A stretch of 39,585 bases of DNA from Pseudomonadota bacterium (GCA_021813805.1 JAKAJL010000032.1:1-39585), one strand, 5' to 3'; numbered from the stretch's first letter, positions 30,781 through 39,585 are shown. Numbers and translations are program-made. Notes: generated by a model from the sequence alone, not told the origin.

Positions 30781-32079
30781 TTGGCGAAGACTCGCGCATC
30801 GGCCTTTCATGGCGGCCTGTCCTATGTCCGGCCGGATCCGGCCGGTCCCTGGGGAACCTTTCTGGAGCAGATCGAGCGGGTGACGCCGCATCTTGGCGAG
30901 CTTGCCGATCTGGCGGAAACCCTGCGCCGTCCGAAGCGGACGCTCATCGTCGATGTGCCGATCGAGATGGACGACGGCTCGGTTGGCCATTTTGAGGGTT
31001 TCCGCGTCCAGCACAGCCTGTCGCGCGGCCCCGGCAAGGGCGGGGTGCGCTTCCATCCCGGCGTCACGCTGGAGGAAGTCATGGCGCTCGCCGGCTGGAT
31101 GACGGTGAAGAACGCGGCGGTCAATCTGCCTTTCGGCGGCGCCAAGGGCGGCGTGCGACTCGACCCGAAAAAGCTGTCGAAAAAGGAAATCGAGCGCGTC
31201 ACCCGGCGCTACACCAGCGAGATCGGCGGCATCATCGGGCCGCAGCAGGACATTCCGGCGCCGGATGTCAATACCGACGCCCAGATCATGGCCTGGATGA
31301 TGGACACCTACGCCATGAACACCGGGCTGGCGAACACCGGCGTCGTCACCGGCAAGCCGGTCAATCTCGGCGGCTCGCTTGGCCGCGCCCAGGCGACCGG
31401 GCGCGGCGTCTTCGTGATCGGCTGCGACGCGCTGCGGCGCCTCGACATGCCGCTGGAGGGCGCGCGGATCGCCGTTCAGGGCTTCGGCAATGTCGGCGCC
31501 TGCGCCGCCGCGCTTTTCGCCGAAGCCGGGGCGAAAATCGTCGCGGTTCAGGATTCGCGCGGCGCCGTCGCCAACGCCTCCGGGCTGAATGTCGCTGAAC
31601 TATTGCAACATAGTCGGGGGGGCTCAGGGGTCGCGGGCTTTTCCGGGGCGGAAACCATCGACCGCGAGGCCTTCTGGGACGTCGCCTGCGACGTGCTGAT
31701 TCCGGCGGCGCTGGAGGGCCAGTTGACGGCGGCGCGCGCCGGAAGGATTGCGGCGCGGCTGGTGCTCGAAGGGGCCAACGGCCCGACGTTGCCAGAGGCC
31801 GACGACACCCTCGCGGAACGCGGAATCATCGTCGTCCCCGACGTCATCTGCAATGCCGGCGGCGTGACGGTGAGCTATTTCGAATGGGTGCAGGATTTCG
31901 CCAGCTATTTCTGGACCGAGGAGGAAATCAACGGCCGCCTCGCCCAGATCCTGCGCGGCGCCCTGCGCCACATCTGGGAGACCGCCGAGCGCCGAAAAGT
32001 CCCGCTGCGCACGGCGGCGTTCATCGTCGCCTGCGAGCGGGTGCTCACCGCCCATCGAGAGCGCGGGCTTTATCCATAG
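30781..32079 (+). CDS. Glu/Leu/Phe/Val dehydrogenase, probably glutamate dehydrogenase
   Basis: A 432-residue protein of the hexameric class of about 420 residues. The substrate region has [14 protein letters not shown] and [16 protein letters not shown] with the catalytic-site lysines. The nucleotide-binding part has VQGFGNVG, and further conserved parts include [12 protein letters not shown] and [12 protein letters not shown]. It interconverts glutamate with 2-oxoglutarate and ammonia. The TTG at 30781 follows GAGGAGGGAGCGGC. It lies 60 bases after the DUF779 gene and may share its transcript. A link to methylotrophy would be through nitrogen assimilation and is inference. Confidence 0.9.
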   Translation: MAKTRASAFHGGLSYVRPDPAGPWGTFLEQIERVTPHLGELADLAETLRRPKRTLIVDVPIEMDDGSVGHFEGFRVQHSLSRGPGKGGVRFHPGVTLEEVMALAGWMTVKNAAVNLPFGGAKGGVRLDPKKLSKKEIERVTRRYTSEIGGIIGPQQDIPAPDVNTDAQIMAWMMDTYAMNTGLANTGVVTGKPVNLGGSLGRAQATGRGVFVIGCDALRRLDMPLEGARIAVQGFGNVGACAAALFAEAGAKIVAVQDSRGAVANASGLNVAELLQHSRGGSGVAGFSGAETIDREAFWDVACDVLIPAALEGQLTAARAGRIAARLVLEGANGPTLPEADDTLAERGIIVVPDVICNAGGVTVSYFEWVQDFASYFWTEEEINGRLAQILRGALRHIWETAERRKVPLRTAAFIVACERVLTAHRERGLYP

Positions 32080-32085
32080 GCGGGG

Positions 32086-32116
32086 GCGCCCGCCGACAGA
32101 GAAAGCCGGCGGGCGC
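32086..32116. terminator. Hairpin between convergent genes
   Basis: A perfect 10-bp inverted repeat GCGCCCGCCG/CGGCGGGCGC (32086-32095 with 32107-32116) with an 11-base loop lies in the 44-base gap between the glutamate dehydrogenase and acyl-CoA dehydrogenase stops. It has at most TT before an A on the plus strand, so it is a weak but well placed bidirectional terminator. Confidence 0.55.
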
Positions 32117-32123
32117 TTATCGC

Positions 32124-33902
32124 TCAGAACGCCGCGTCTTCGAAGGCCATCATGGTTTTCGCGCCGGAGGTGATCGCCTGGAGCAGGGCGCCGGTCTGGG
32201 GCAGCAGGCGCTCCATGAAGAAGCGGGCGGTCAAAACCTTGGCGCGATAAAAGCCGTCAGCTTCGGCCTTGGCCAAAGAATCCTCGGCCATTTTCGCCCA
32301 GAGATAAGCCAGCACGGTGAGGCCGAACAGGCGGAGATATTCGCTCGCCGCCGCGCCGGCCTCGTCGGGTCGGGCCATCCCCTTCTGGGCGACGAAAGTC
32401 GTCGCCTGTTGCAGTCGGACAAAGGCTTTTTCCAGCGGCGTGATGAATTCGGCGAGCGCCGGTTCGGCTTTTTTGGCGGCGATATGGTCCGAGATCGGAT
32501 GGAAGACGCTGCGCAGGAAACGTCCGGCGTGAGCCGGCATCTTGCGGCCGACGAGATCGAGCGCCTGAATGCCGTTGGCGCCCTCGTAGATCTGGGCGAT
32601 GCGGCCATCGCGGACGAACTGCTCCATGCCGTTCTCGCGGATATAGCCATGGCCGCCGAAGACCTGCACGCCGAGATTGGTCGCCTCGAAGCCGAGATCG
32701 GTCATCAGCGCCTTCACCACCGGAGTGATCACGGCGATGAAATCTTCCGCTTTTCCGCGCTCGGCGGGGTCGGGGTGACGCTTGGCCAGGTCGAGATTTT
32801 TGGCGGCCCAGACCGCCAGAGCCCGCGAGCCCTCGATGTAAGCGCGCTGGGTGAGCAGCATGCGGCGGATGTCGGGATGGACCAGCAGGGGATCGGCGGG
32901 CTTGTCCGGATATTTCGGCCCTGACAGCGCCCGGCCCTGCAACCGCTCGAGGGCATAGGCCGCGGCGCCCTGATAGGAGGCCTCCGCGAGGCCCAGGCCC
33001 TGGACGCCGACCGCGAGGCGTTCGGCGTTCATCATCGCGAACATGGCCTGCATGCCCTTGTGCGGCTCGCCGATCAGCCAGCCCCGGGCGCCGTCGAAAT
33101 TCATGACGCAGGTGGCGGAAGCCTTGATCCCCATCTTGTGCTCGATCGAGCCGCAGGCGACGCCGTTGCGGGGGCCGAGCGAGCCGTCCGGCTTGACCAG
33201 GAATTTTGGCACGAGGAACAGGCTGATCCCTTTCACGCCCCTGGGCGCGTCGGGCAGTTTGGCCAGCACCAGATGGATGATGTTTTCCGTAAGATCATGC
33301 TCGCCGGCGGAGATGAAGATTTTGGTTCCGGTGATTTGATAGGAGCCGTCGCCATTGGGAACCGCGCGGGTGCGCAGCAGGCCGAGATCGGTGCCGCAAT
33401 GGGGCTCGGTCAGGCACATGGTGCCGGACCAGGTCCCGTCAACCAATTTAGGCAGGTAGGTCTGTTTCAACTCGTCCGAACCATAGGCGTGGACAGAGAC
33501 ATAGGCCCCGTGCGACAGGCCCGGATACATGCCGAAGGACAGGTTCGAGGCGCAGATCATCTCCTCGACGAGAATATTGACGGCCGCCGGCAGGCCCTGG
33601 CCGCCAAAATCGGGATCGCAGGCGATTCCGGTCCAGCCGCCCTCTCGGAAAGTGTCATAGGCTTCCCTGAAGCCTTTGGGCGTGCGGACGACGCCATTTT
33701 CGAAGGCGCAGCCTTCCTCGTCGCCGGAGCGGTTGAGCGGCTGGAGCACTTCCTCGCAGATCTTGGCCGCCTCTTCGAGCACGGCGTCGATGGTGTCGCG
33801 GGAAAAATCCTCGAAGCCCGGCAGCGCGGTCAGGTCGTCGCCGCCGAGGAGTTCGAAGAGCACATAGCGCATGTCGCGCAGGGGAGCCTTGTAGGCGTGC
33901 AT
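32124..33902 (-). CDS. Acyl-CoA dehydrogenase (large, DmdC-like subgroup)
   Basis: A 592-residue flavoprotein. It has the FAD/acyl-CoA parts MCLTEPHCGTDLG, TKIFISAGEHDL, and QVFGGHGYIRENGMEQFVRDGRIAQIYEGANGIQALDLVGRK with the likely catalytic base region. It has an N-terminal extension and a C-terminal helical domain typical of the about 590-residue class that includes 3-methylmercaptopropionyl-CoA dehydrogenase. The actual acyl substrate is unknown. GGAGAGGAGAATCTCC precedes the ATG. It is the last gene of the merR-thiolase-HADH unit (37-base gap). Confidence 0.9.
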   Translation of the reverse strand: MHAYKAPLRDMRYVLFELLGGDDLTALPGFEDFSRDTIDAVLEEAAKICEEVLQPLNRSGDEEGCAFENGVVRTPKGFREAYDTFREGGWTGIACDPDFGGQGLPAAVNILVEEMICASNLSFGMYPGLSHGAYVSVHAYGSDELKQTYLPKLVDGTWSGTMCLTEPHCGTDLGLLRTRAVPNGDGSYQITGTKIFISAGEHDLTENIIHLVLAKLPDAPRGVKGISLFLVPKFLVKPDGSLGPRNGVACGSIEHKMGIKASATCVMNFDGARGWLIGEPHKGMQAMFAMMNAERLAVGVQGLGLAEASYQGAAAYALERLQGRALSGPKYPDKPADPLLVHPDIRRMLLTQRAYIEGSRALAVWAAKNLDLAKRHPDPAERGKAEDFIAVITPVVKALMTDLGFEATNLGVQVFGGHGYIRENGMEQFVRDGRIAQIYEGANGIQALDLVGRKMPAHAGRFLRSVFHPISDHIAAKKAEPALAEFITPLEKAFVRLQQATTFVAQKGMARPDEAGAAASEYLRLFGLTVLAYLWAKMAEDSLAKAEADGFYRAKVLTARFFMERLLPQTGALLQAITSGAKTMMAFEDAAF

Positions 33903-33939
33903 GGAGATTCTCCTCTCCTTTGCGAATCCGTTGGGCGGT

Positions 33940-36261
33940 TCAGTTGCGGAGCGGCTTGCCGGTTTCGAGCATGTGCTCGATCCGCGCCAGGGTGTCGGGG
34001 TTGCGGATGAGCTTCATGAAGCCAAGCCGCTCCAGTTCCGACATGCGGTCTTCCGTCACCGTCTCGGTCGGGTCCGTCCCGTCGCCGGTGAGGATTTCCG
34101 CGAGAACGCCCGCGACGACCTTGTCGTGTTTCGTCGCCTTGCCGAGCTGGACGAAGGACTCGACAGCCATGTCGAGCGCGACCTTGCCGGAAGGGCCGGG
34201 CAGCACATAAGTCGGCGGTTCGGGCGGCTTGTAGTCCTCGGCGAGCTTCAGCGCCTTGGCCTTGGCGTCGGCGAGTAGGCGATAACGGTTCATGGTGATC
34301 GCGTCGCCGGGGCGCAGAATGAGCATTTCCTGCGCTTCCGCGGCGGATTTGGCGACCCGCGCGGTGCTGATATATTCGAATACTTGGCTCACCGCGGGCA
34401 TCGGGCCTTTCGGGATTTTTCCCAAGGTCTGCCAGCGCGCCAGCATCTCCTTGCAACCACCCCAGCCGGGGATGAGGCCGACGCCGACTTCGACGAGACC
34501 GGCATAGGTCTCGGCGTGGGCCTGGATGGCGTCGGAATGGAGCAGGATTTCGCATCCGCCGCCGAGCGCCATGCCGGCAGGGGCCGACACGACGGGGAAG
34601 GGCGCGTATTTCAGGCTCTTGTACGCGTGCTGGCCGAGGCCCACGAGGCCCTGGATTTCGTTCCAGCCGGCGATATTGGCGGCGAACAAGGCCTGCCCGA
34701 GATTGGCGCCGACCGAGAAATTCGCACCCTCGTTATAGACGACCAGCGCCTTGTAATGTTTCTTCACCAGTTCGATGGTCTGGCTGAGCAGCAGCACGAT
34801 TTCGGCGTCGAGCGAATTCATCATGCTGGTGAATTCGAAACAGAGCACGCCGTCGCCGATTTCCCAGACGCAAGCCGAGCCGTTCTTCAGCACCGGTTGC
34901 GATGTCAGCTTGATGTCGGCGAGCAGCAGCACGCCCTCCGGGCGATGCAGCGTCCGGTACTCGCCCGCGAGCGTCAGCGCCTGGCGCTGGCCGTTCTCAA
35001 TGCGGTAGAAGCTCTTGCCATGCGCTGCATGAAGAATCGGAGGAACCGCGCGGCCTTCCTTTTCGAGGCGGGCGACGAACCAGTCGATTCCGATCCTGTC
35101 AAGCAGTTCGAACGGCCCGCTTTTCCAGTTGTAGCCGAGCCGCATCGCCTCGTCGATCGGGCCGATCTCGTCGGCCGCGTCGCCGACCAGCATCGCGGCG
35201 TAGCTGAGCGTTTCGCTCATGACCGTCCAGGCGTAGCGGCCGAAAACGCTGTCATGATCGAACAGCTTTTTCAGGTTCTTGCCGGCGTCCTTGATCGCCT
35301 CGACCTGCGCCTTCTTCTGGACGCGATAATCGCCGCTCGCGAGGTCGATCGCCTCTCGGCGCTTGTTCATCTCGCGATTGACGCGATAGAAGCCGCCCTT
35401 GCCCTTGCGCCCGGTGAAACCGTCCTTGATCATGCGCTCGATCAGGGGCGCCGGCCGGTTCATGGCGTGGAACGGGTCCGCCGGCGGCAGGGAGGCCGCC
35501 ATGCTGGCGTTGATATGCGGCATCAGGTCGAGGCCGATCAGGTCGAGCAGGCCGAAGACGCCGGTCTTGGGGATGCCGAAGGGCTTGCCGATGATGGCGT
35601 CTGCGTCCTCGACGTCTACGCCCAAGTCGAAAGCCGTGACCACCGCCGTCTGCAGCCAATAGACGCCAAGGCGGTTGGCGATGAAGCCGGGCCGGTCCTT
35701 GCAGGGGACGACGCCCTTGCCGAGGCGGTAGTCACAGAAATCTGTCAGCGTTTTGACAGCCTCAGGATCGTTCTTCTCGCTCGTCACCAACTCCAGCAGC
35801 CGCATATAGCGCGGCGGGTTGAAGAAATGAGTAATGACGAAATCGCGCGCAAAGCTTGCCGGCAGCCCCTCGGTCAGTTTCGCCAGCGGAATCGTCGAGG
35901 TGTTGGACGAGACTACGCTTCCCTTCTTGCGGCGCGTCTCGATTTTGGCATAGAGCGCCTGCTTGATGTCGAGACGCTCGATCACCGCCTCGACGATCCA
36001 GTCGCAATCGGCCAGAAGGTCGAGATTGTCCTCGATATTGCCGGTGGTGACCAGTTTGGCCGCCGCCTTGCTCATGAAGGGCGCGGGCTCGGTCTTGAGC
36101 ATCTTCGCCACCGCGCCTTCGGCAATGGCGTTGCGGTTCTCCGCGCCCGGCGGCACGATGTCGAGCAGCACGACGGGCGCGCCTGAATTGGCGACCTGGG
36201 CGGCGATGCCGGCGCCCATGACGCCGGCGCCGATGACGGCGACTTTCCTGATCTCGGCCAT
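33940..36261 (-). CDS. Bifunctional 3-hydroxyacyl-CoA dehydrogenase/enoyl-CoA hydratase
   Basis: A 773-residue protein. The N-terminal NAD-binding motif is VAVIGAGVMGAGIAAQVANSG. Hydroxyacyl-CoA dehydrogenase parts follow, including ITHFFNPPRYMRLLELV and DRPGFIANR. The C-terminal third is a crotonase domain with VSAPAGMALGGGCEILLHSD and EVGVGLIPGWGGCKEML. The domain order is reversed from E. coli FadB. It carries out two beta-oxidation steps. The ATG at 36261 shares its A with the thiolase stop (TGATG), so the two are coupled. A longer frame upstream is overlap with the thiolase gene. Confidence 0.92.
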   Translation of the reverse strand: MAEIRKVAVIGAGVMGAGIAAQVANSGAPVVLLDIVPPGAENRNAIAEGAVAKMLKTEPAPFMSKAAAKLVTTGNIEDNLDLLADCDWIVEAVIERLDIKQALYAKIETRRKKGSVVSSNTSTIPLAKLTEGLPASFARDFVITHFFNPPRYMRLLELVTSEKNDPEAVKTLTDFCDYRLGKGVVPCKDRPGFIANRLGVYWLQTAVVTAFDLGVDVEDADAIIGKPFGIPKTGVFGLLDLIGLDLMPHINASMAASLPPADPFHAMNRPAPLIERMIKDGFTGRKGKGGFYRVNREMNKRREAIDLASGDYRVQKKAQVEAIKDAGKNLKKLFDHDSVFGRYAWTVMSETLSYAAMLVGDAADEIGPIDEAMRLGYNWKSGPFELLDRIGIDWFVARLEKEGRAVPPILHAAHGKSFYRIENGQRQALTLAGEYRTLHRPEGVLLLADIKLTSQPVLKNGSACVWEIGDGVLCFEFTSMMNSLDAEIVLLLSQTIELVKKHYKALVVYNEGANFSVGANLGQALFAANIAGWNEIQGLVGLGQHAYKSLKYAPFPVVSAPAGMALGGGCEILLHSDAIQAHAETYAGLVEVGVGLIPGWGGCKEMLARWQTLGKIPKGPMPAVSQVFEYISTARVAKSAAEAQEMLILRPGDAITMNRYRLLADAKAKALKLAEDYKPPEPPTYVLPGPSGKVALDMAVESFVQLGKATKHDKVVAGVLAEILTGDGTDPTETVTEDRMSELERLGFMKLIRNPDTLARIEHMLETGKPLRN

Positions 36262-37397
36262 CACACCGCCTCCAGAATGGTGGCGATGCCCTGGCCGCCG
36301 CCGATGCATTGGGTGGCGAGCGCGTATCTGCCCTTCTCGCGTTTGAGCAGTTGCGCCGCCTTGCCGACGATGCGGGCGCCGGTGGCGCCGAGCGGATGGC
36401 CGAGCGCAATGGCGCCGCCGTCGAGATTGACCTGCGTCTCGGAGAGTCCGAGTTCGCGCATCGAGGCGATCGACTGGCTGGAGAAGGCCTCGTTCAGTTC
36501 GACGACATCCATGTCCTTGGCCTCCAGCCCCGCCCGCGCAAGCGCCTTGCGGCTGGCGCCGACCGGGCCGATGCCCATGATCGACGGCTCGCAGCCGGAA
36601 ACCGCCATCGACCTGACCGCGGCGAGAATGTCGAAACCGTGCCTGCTTGCGTAATCTTCGCTGCACACCAGAACGGCGGAGGCTCCGTCGGTCAGGGGCG
36701 AGGAGGTGCCCGCTGTCACCACGCCCTCGGCGTTGAAGGCGGGCTTGAGTTCGGCGAGGCCTTCGAGCGTGGTCTCCGGGCGCAGGCAGCCGTCGCGCGA
36801 CACCGTTCCCTTGCGGCCCGTTATCGGAATGATCTCATCGACGAACTTCCCGGCCTGTTGCGCGGCGGCGGTTTTCTGCTGGGAGCGGAAGGCGAATTCC
36901 TCCTGCTCCCTGCGCGAAATCTTCCATTGCGCGGCGACGTTCTCGGCCGTCTCGCCCATGCCCATATAGGCGGCCGGCATTTTTGCGTAGAGGTCGGGAT
37001 TGGGCATCGGGTTGAAGCCCGTCATCGGCACGCGGCTCATGCTTTCGACGCCGGCGCAGATGAACACTTCGCCCGCGCCGCAAGCGATGGCGCCGGCCGC
37101 CATATGGACGGCGGTCATCGACGAGCCGCAGAAGCGATTGACCGTGACGCCGCCAAGCGATTTGGGCAGGCCGGCGAGGAGGCTGACCAAACGCGCGAGG
37201 TTGAACCCCTGTTCGCCTTCCGGGAACGCGCAGCCGAGCATCAGATCCTCGATATCCTCCGGCTTGACGCCGCTTTTCCCGACCAGGGCGGCGATGACCT
37301 GGGCGGCCATGTCGTCGGGTCGCACCGAGGCGAGTTCGCCCCTTTTGGCGGGGGTGAAAGGTGTGCGGGCATAGGCTGCGATGACGGTTCTGGTCAT
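36261..37397 (-). CDS. Acetyl-CoA C-acyltransferase (thiolase)
   Basis: A 378-residue thiolase. The acyl-accepting Cys is C90 in VNRFCGSSM. The second-site residues are in ALGHPLGATGARI (His) and TQCIGGGQG (Cys). It cleaves 3-ketoacyl-CoA at the end of each beta-oxidation round. A GGGAGACAAGT site precedes the ATG. It lies 40 bases after merR and overlaps the next gene by one base. Confidence 0.94.
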   Translation of the reverse strand: MTRTVIAAYARTPFTPAKRGELASVRPDDMAAQVIAALVGKSGVKPEDIEDLMLGCAFPEGEQGFNLARLVSLLAGLPKSLGGVTVNRFCGSSMTAVHMAAGAIACGAGEVFICAGVESMSRVPMTGFNPMPNPDLYAKMPAAYMGMGETAENVAAQWKISRREQEEFAFRSQQKTAAAQQAGKFVDEIIPITGRKGTVSRDGCLRPETTLEGLAELKPAFNAEGVVTAGTSSPLTDGASAVLVCSEDYASRHGFDILAAVRSMAVSGCEPSIMGIGPVGASRKALARAGLEAKDMDVVELNEAFSSQSIASMRELGLSETQVNLDGGAIALGHPLGATGARIVGKAAQLLKREKGRYALATQCIGGGQGIATILEAV

Positions 37398-37437
37398 ACT
37401 TGTCTCCCGAGAAAATGAAAGGCGGGCTCTTGCCCGC

Positions 37438-37893
37438 TCACGAAACCTTGGCGCCGTTGGCGCCCAGCATGTCGCGCGTCGCCCGTTCGACGGCGCGCAA
37501 TTCGGCCAAACTTGTTTGCACGTCCTGCAACTGCGCCTCCAGCCGAGCGATTCTTTCGCGGGTCTTGCCGAGCAGGTTGCGCATCTGCGCCACCTGGGTC
37601 GGATCGGCCTCGTAGAGGTCGAGAAACTCCCTGATGTCCCTGAGGCTGAAGCCCATGCGCTTCCCGCGCTGGATCAGGATCAGCCGGGCGCGGTCGCGTA
37701 GGCTGTAATGCCGCCACAGCCCGACGCGGCGCGGCGCGATCAGCCCCTTGGCCTCGTAGAAGCGGATGGCGCGCAAGGTCAGGCCCAGTTCGGCGGCCAG
37801 TTCGGCGATCGAGAAGCTTTTCACGGCGGCGGCTGGACCTGTACGCGGGGCTCGCGCGCCGGGCTGTTCGCGGGAATGATCTGGCGTCGTCAC
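37438..37893 (-). CDS. MerR family regulator of the fatty-acid oxidation operon
   Basis: A 151-residue MerR-type protein. The winged HTH is FSIAELAAELGLTLRAIRFYEAKGLIAPRR, followed by a coiled coil (MRNLLGKTRERIARLEAQLQDVQTSLAEL). There is no Cys-rich metal-binding tail. It resembles LiuR-type regulators of acyl-CoA catabolism. The GTG at 37893 has GGGAGAG upstream; an ATG at 37897 is in another frame. It is the first gene of the beta-oxidation unit, so self-control is likely. Confidence 0.88.
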   Translation of the reverse strand: MTTPDHSREQPGARAPRTGPAAAVKSFSIAELAAELGLTLRAIRFYEAKGLIAPRRVGLWRHYSLRDRARLILIQRGKRMGFSLRDIREFLDLYEADPTQVAQMRNLLGKTRERIARLEAQLQDVQTSLAELRAVERATRDMLGANGAKVS

Positions 37894-37940
37894 GCATTAC
37901 TCTCCCTGCGCGCGGCCTTTTTCCAGGCGGCGTCGTGATG

Positions 37941-37998
37941 TTGACCTATACGTAATGAGGCCCTTCGGTTCTGTCAATCAAAAAGTTTATATATAAAC
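37941..37998 (-). promoter_or_regulatory. Candidate promoter and operator sites of the merR-beta-oxidation operon
   Basis: On the minus strand TTGACA (37977-37972) is followed by TATAGG (37950-37945) or GTATAG (37951-37946), at 21 or 20 bases, the long spacing typical of MerR-controlled promoters. The segment TTGACCTATACGTAA (37941-37955) resembles LiuR-type operator sequences. A perfect 14-bp palindrome GTTTATATATAAAC lies just upstream (37985-37998). These readings are tentative. Confidence 0.45.
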
Positions 37999-38189
37999 AA
38001 AATATGAAATCGTGAACGAAAACAGATCAATGATGGGGTTTCCCTCCGCCGATTGACGCGTCCGGCTCCGCGTCGCGGCGGCCTGCCGCCAGGGAACGGA
38101 AGCTTTGTCATTCATTACGGCTTGGCATAGGCTTTCCGCCTATGAATCAATGCGGCGGAAGGCCGCCGCGATGGGCGCGGGAGAAGAAA

Positions 38190-38645
38190 ATGCGTTTGAT
38201 CCTTGGCCTTGTCCTGTCTTGTCTGGCTTTTGGCGCCGCGCGCGCGCAGGAAAGCGCCGCGCCTTACAGCCCCGATCTCGCCGACATCATGTCGGGCGCG
38301 CAATTGCGCCATTTCAAATTGTCCTTCGCCGGCTCGCAACAAAACTGGCCGCTGGCGGAATTCGAAATCGGTCGGATGCGCAAGAGTTTCATGGAGGCCG
38401 CAAGACTTTATCCCGAATTCGACAAGGTTCCGCTCGCCAAACTGATCAAGGAGATCAGCGCGCCGGCGTTGGATGACGTCGCGGCGAGCGTGAAGGCCAA
38501 GGACGAAGCGGGGTTCAAGAAATCCTTCATCCGCCTGACCGAGGCCTGCAATTCCTGCCATCAGGCGGCCGGCAAGGGCTTCATCAAGATCAGGGTGCCG
38601 ACGCTGTCGCCGTTCAGCAATCAGGTCTTCGCGCCGGGACGCTGA
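38190..38645 (+). CDS. Periplasmic monohaem c-type cytochrome
   Basis: A 151-residue protein with a signal peptide (RLILGLVLSCLAFGAARA) and one haem site CNSCH near the C-terminus (C120, C123, H124). The body is helical, as in cytochrome c'/c556-like proteins. A GGGAGAAGA site precedes the ATG at 38190; the upstream in-frame ATG at 38142 would remove the signal peptide from the N-terminus. The electron partner is unknown. It is divergent from the beta-oxidation operon. Confidence 0.8.
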   Translation: MRLILGLVLSCLAFGAARAQESAAPYSPDLADIMSGAQLRHFKLSFAGSQQNWPLAEFEIGRMRKSFMEAARLYPEFDKVPLAKLIKEISAPALDDVAASVKAKDEAGFKKSFIRLTEACNSCHQAAGKGFIKIRVPTLSPFSNQVFAPGR

Positions 38646-38969
38646 GGTTTTGGTTGGGATGGCCGCGGGCGAGCCTCAATCTGCTTCCTCTCCCCGCGCG
38701 CTGAAGAGGCAAAGGCGTCAGGCGCCCGCTTGAAGGCCGCCTGTGGGCGATGGCCGGCCGTCTGGCGACGGTGAAAAAACCAGCCGGTTTCGGTGCGACG
38801 GATGGCTCGGATCGGAAGCGGTCCCCGCCGTAAAGAGGGATTTGCGCGCCGATGCCCCGCCTTTTGCCTCTACAGGGTGACGTGCTTAGCCGACGACGGC
38901 GTGCTGGATTTGGCGTCGCGCCTGATTTAGCCTTGTGCGCAGACCACTTCGGGAAGCGGGGTCAAGCAG
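38646..38969. other. Intergenic region with no supported gene
   Basis: About 320 bases between the cytochrome and the GST-like gene. Small inverted repeats are present (for example CCGTC/GACGG around 38760), without T runs. I see no gene or RNA that I can support. Confidence 0.5.
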
Positions 38970-39464
38970 ATGGCAAAAATCATTTTGCATCAATGGGAAA
39001 TTTCCCCGTTTTGCGGCAAGGTGCGAAAAATATTAGCCCTCAAGAAGCTGCGTTATGAAACGGTCGATTACGCAGGCGTGCGGGCGCCATTGGTCAAGAA
39101 ACTTTCCTTCGCCGGCAAACTCCCGGTTCTTGACTACGACGATATCCGGATTCAGGACAGCACCGACATTGCGAGATTTCTCGAACAGCGCCACCCCGAA
39201 CCGGCGCTCTATCCTGCGGACACCGTTGAACGCGCTCAAGCGCTTTTGTTGGAAGACTGGGCGGACGAGTCTTTCTATTGGTATGAAGTGTTTCTGCGGT
39301 CAGAGTTCGAAGATGCATTTAAGACGACTCTGAAACTATTCTGCAAAGAGCGGCCCAGATGGGAATGGGAAATATTTGGATTTTTCTTTCATCGTATCGT
39401 TCGGAAGCAACTGCGCGGCCAAGGGCTTGGGCGGCAAAGCCGCGAAACGGTCATCTCCAACTAG
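38970..39464 (+). pseudogene. Glutathione S-transferase family protein, truncated by an IS
   Basis: The N-terminal thioredoxin-like domain is complete: ILHQWEISPFCGKVRKILALKKLRYE with the SPFC active-site region, then KLPVLDYDD and IQDSTDIARFLEQRHP. The C-terminal helical domain starts (ALLLEDWADESFYWYEVF) but stops at residue 164, where family members have 210 or more. The stop TAG lies at the edge of an IS5-type element reading the other way. The product is probably not functional. Confidence 0.7.
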
Positions 39465-39585
39465 GCCGTAGACTCATAACGCTTTCATCCAGATGCGCGC
39501 GGCGGCGAGTTTGATCGCGGCGAGGAAGTTCAACGGGTCCTTGTCATAGCGGGTGGCGATGCCACGCAACTGCTTCAGCTTATTG
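39465..39585 (-). mobile_element. End of an IS5-type insertion sequence (partial, runs off the right edge)
   Basis: The last 121 bases hold the 3' end of a transposase gene read on the minus strand and a short outer end starting about GGCCGTAGACTCATAA. The element joins directly to the truncated GST gene. The inverted repeat partner and the rest of the IS lie outside the window, so its exact end is not fixed. Confidence 0.6.
39474..39584 (-). CDS. IS5-type transposase, C-terminal end (partial)
   Basis: The frame ends at the TCA (TGA on the minus strand) at 39474-39476 and is open to the window edge. The visible 36 residues include QLRGIATRYDKDP and FLAAIKLAAARIWM, the usual end of IS5/IS427-like DDE transposases, which contain the last catalytic Glu region further upstream. 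Only this end is visible. Confidence 0.7.
   Translation of the reverse strand, partial: NKLKQLRGIATRYDKDPLNFLAAIKLAAARIWMKAL

Noticed and set aside
34384-36186. A 600-codon open frame on the plus strand opposite the hydroxyacyl-CoA dehydrogenase
   Set aside because: It is a shadow of the real minus-strand gene and is rich in His, Arg, Asp and Val without any domain.
1-39585. CRISPR arrays, rRNA genes and complete tRNA genes
   Set aside because: No regularly spaced repeats and no rRNA were seen; the only tRNA-like sequence is the 3' fragment at 9950-9996.

Overview
The window comes from a GC-rich alphaproteobacterium, most likely a methylotrophic member of the Hyphomicrobiales (Beijerinckiaceae/Methylocystaceae type). 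The reasons are a lanthanide-type methanol dehydrogenase cluster (xoxF, xoxG, xoxJ), a nearly complete PQQ biosynthesis set (pqqA, B, C, D, E) and the codon and GC style. The genus is inference. Two blocks meet here: the right end of a prophage (1 to about 9996) and a chromosomal block (about 10000 to 39585).

Prophage, all on the plus strand. The order tape measure, gpU, gpX, gpD is that of a P2-like contractile tail. A lysis and accessory module follows: three different peptidoglycan-degrading enzymes, a string of tiny overlapping membrane proteins, a lipoprotein, a membrane/coiled-coil protein, a DUF6527 protein, an HTH-metallophosphoesterase and a dNMP kinase-like protein. It ends with an AlpA/excisionase-like gene and a 47-nt copy of the 3' part of a tRNA-Pro gene with no 5' half, which is what an attachment junction (attR-like) should look like. 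No integrase is visible; it and the complete tRNA should lie beyond the left edge.

Between the junction and 10930 lies decayed DNA with a frameshifted IS30-type transposase remnant. Next, on the minus strand, come a GMC oxidoreductase, a GH63-like glucosidase and an SDR dehydrogenase (16327 to 10928), which looks like a sugar-oxidation group. A YihY/RNase-BN-like membrane protein follows.

The core is the minus-strand methanol oxidation region. From a candidate promoter near 28300 the order is pqqA, pqqB, pqqD, pqqE, xoxG, xoxJ, xoxF, ended by a strong terminator at about 22203-22240. A second unit follows: a NarL/LuxR response regulator, a three-gene ABC importer (SBP, permease, ATPase) and pqqC, ended by a terminator at about 18107-18136. 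Divergent from pqqA on the plus strand is an NAD-dependent aldehyde dehydrogenase, then a DUF779 gene and a glutamate dehydrogenase. XoxF would oxidise methanol in the periplasm with PQQ and a lanthanide, XoxG would accept the electrons, XoxJ would support the enzyme, and the aldehyde dehydrogenase may deal with aldehydes.

The right part holds a minus-strand beta-oxidation operon headed by its own MerR-type regulator (merR, thiolase, 3-hydroxyacyl-CoA dehydrogenase/enoyl-CoA hydratase, acyl-CoA dehydrogenase). After it come a plus-strand monohaem cytochrome and a glutathione S-transferase gene cut short by an IS5-type element that runs off the right edge.
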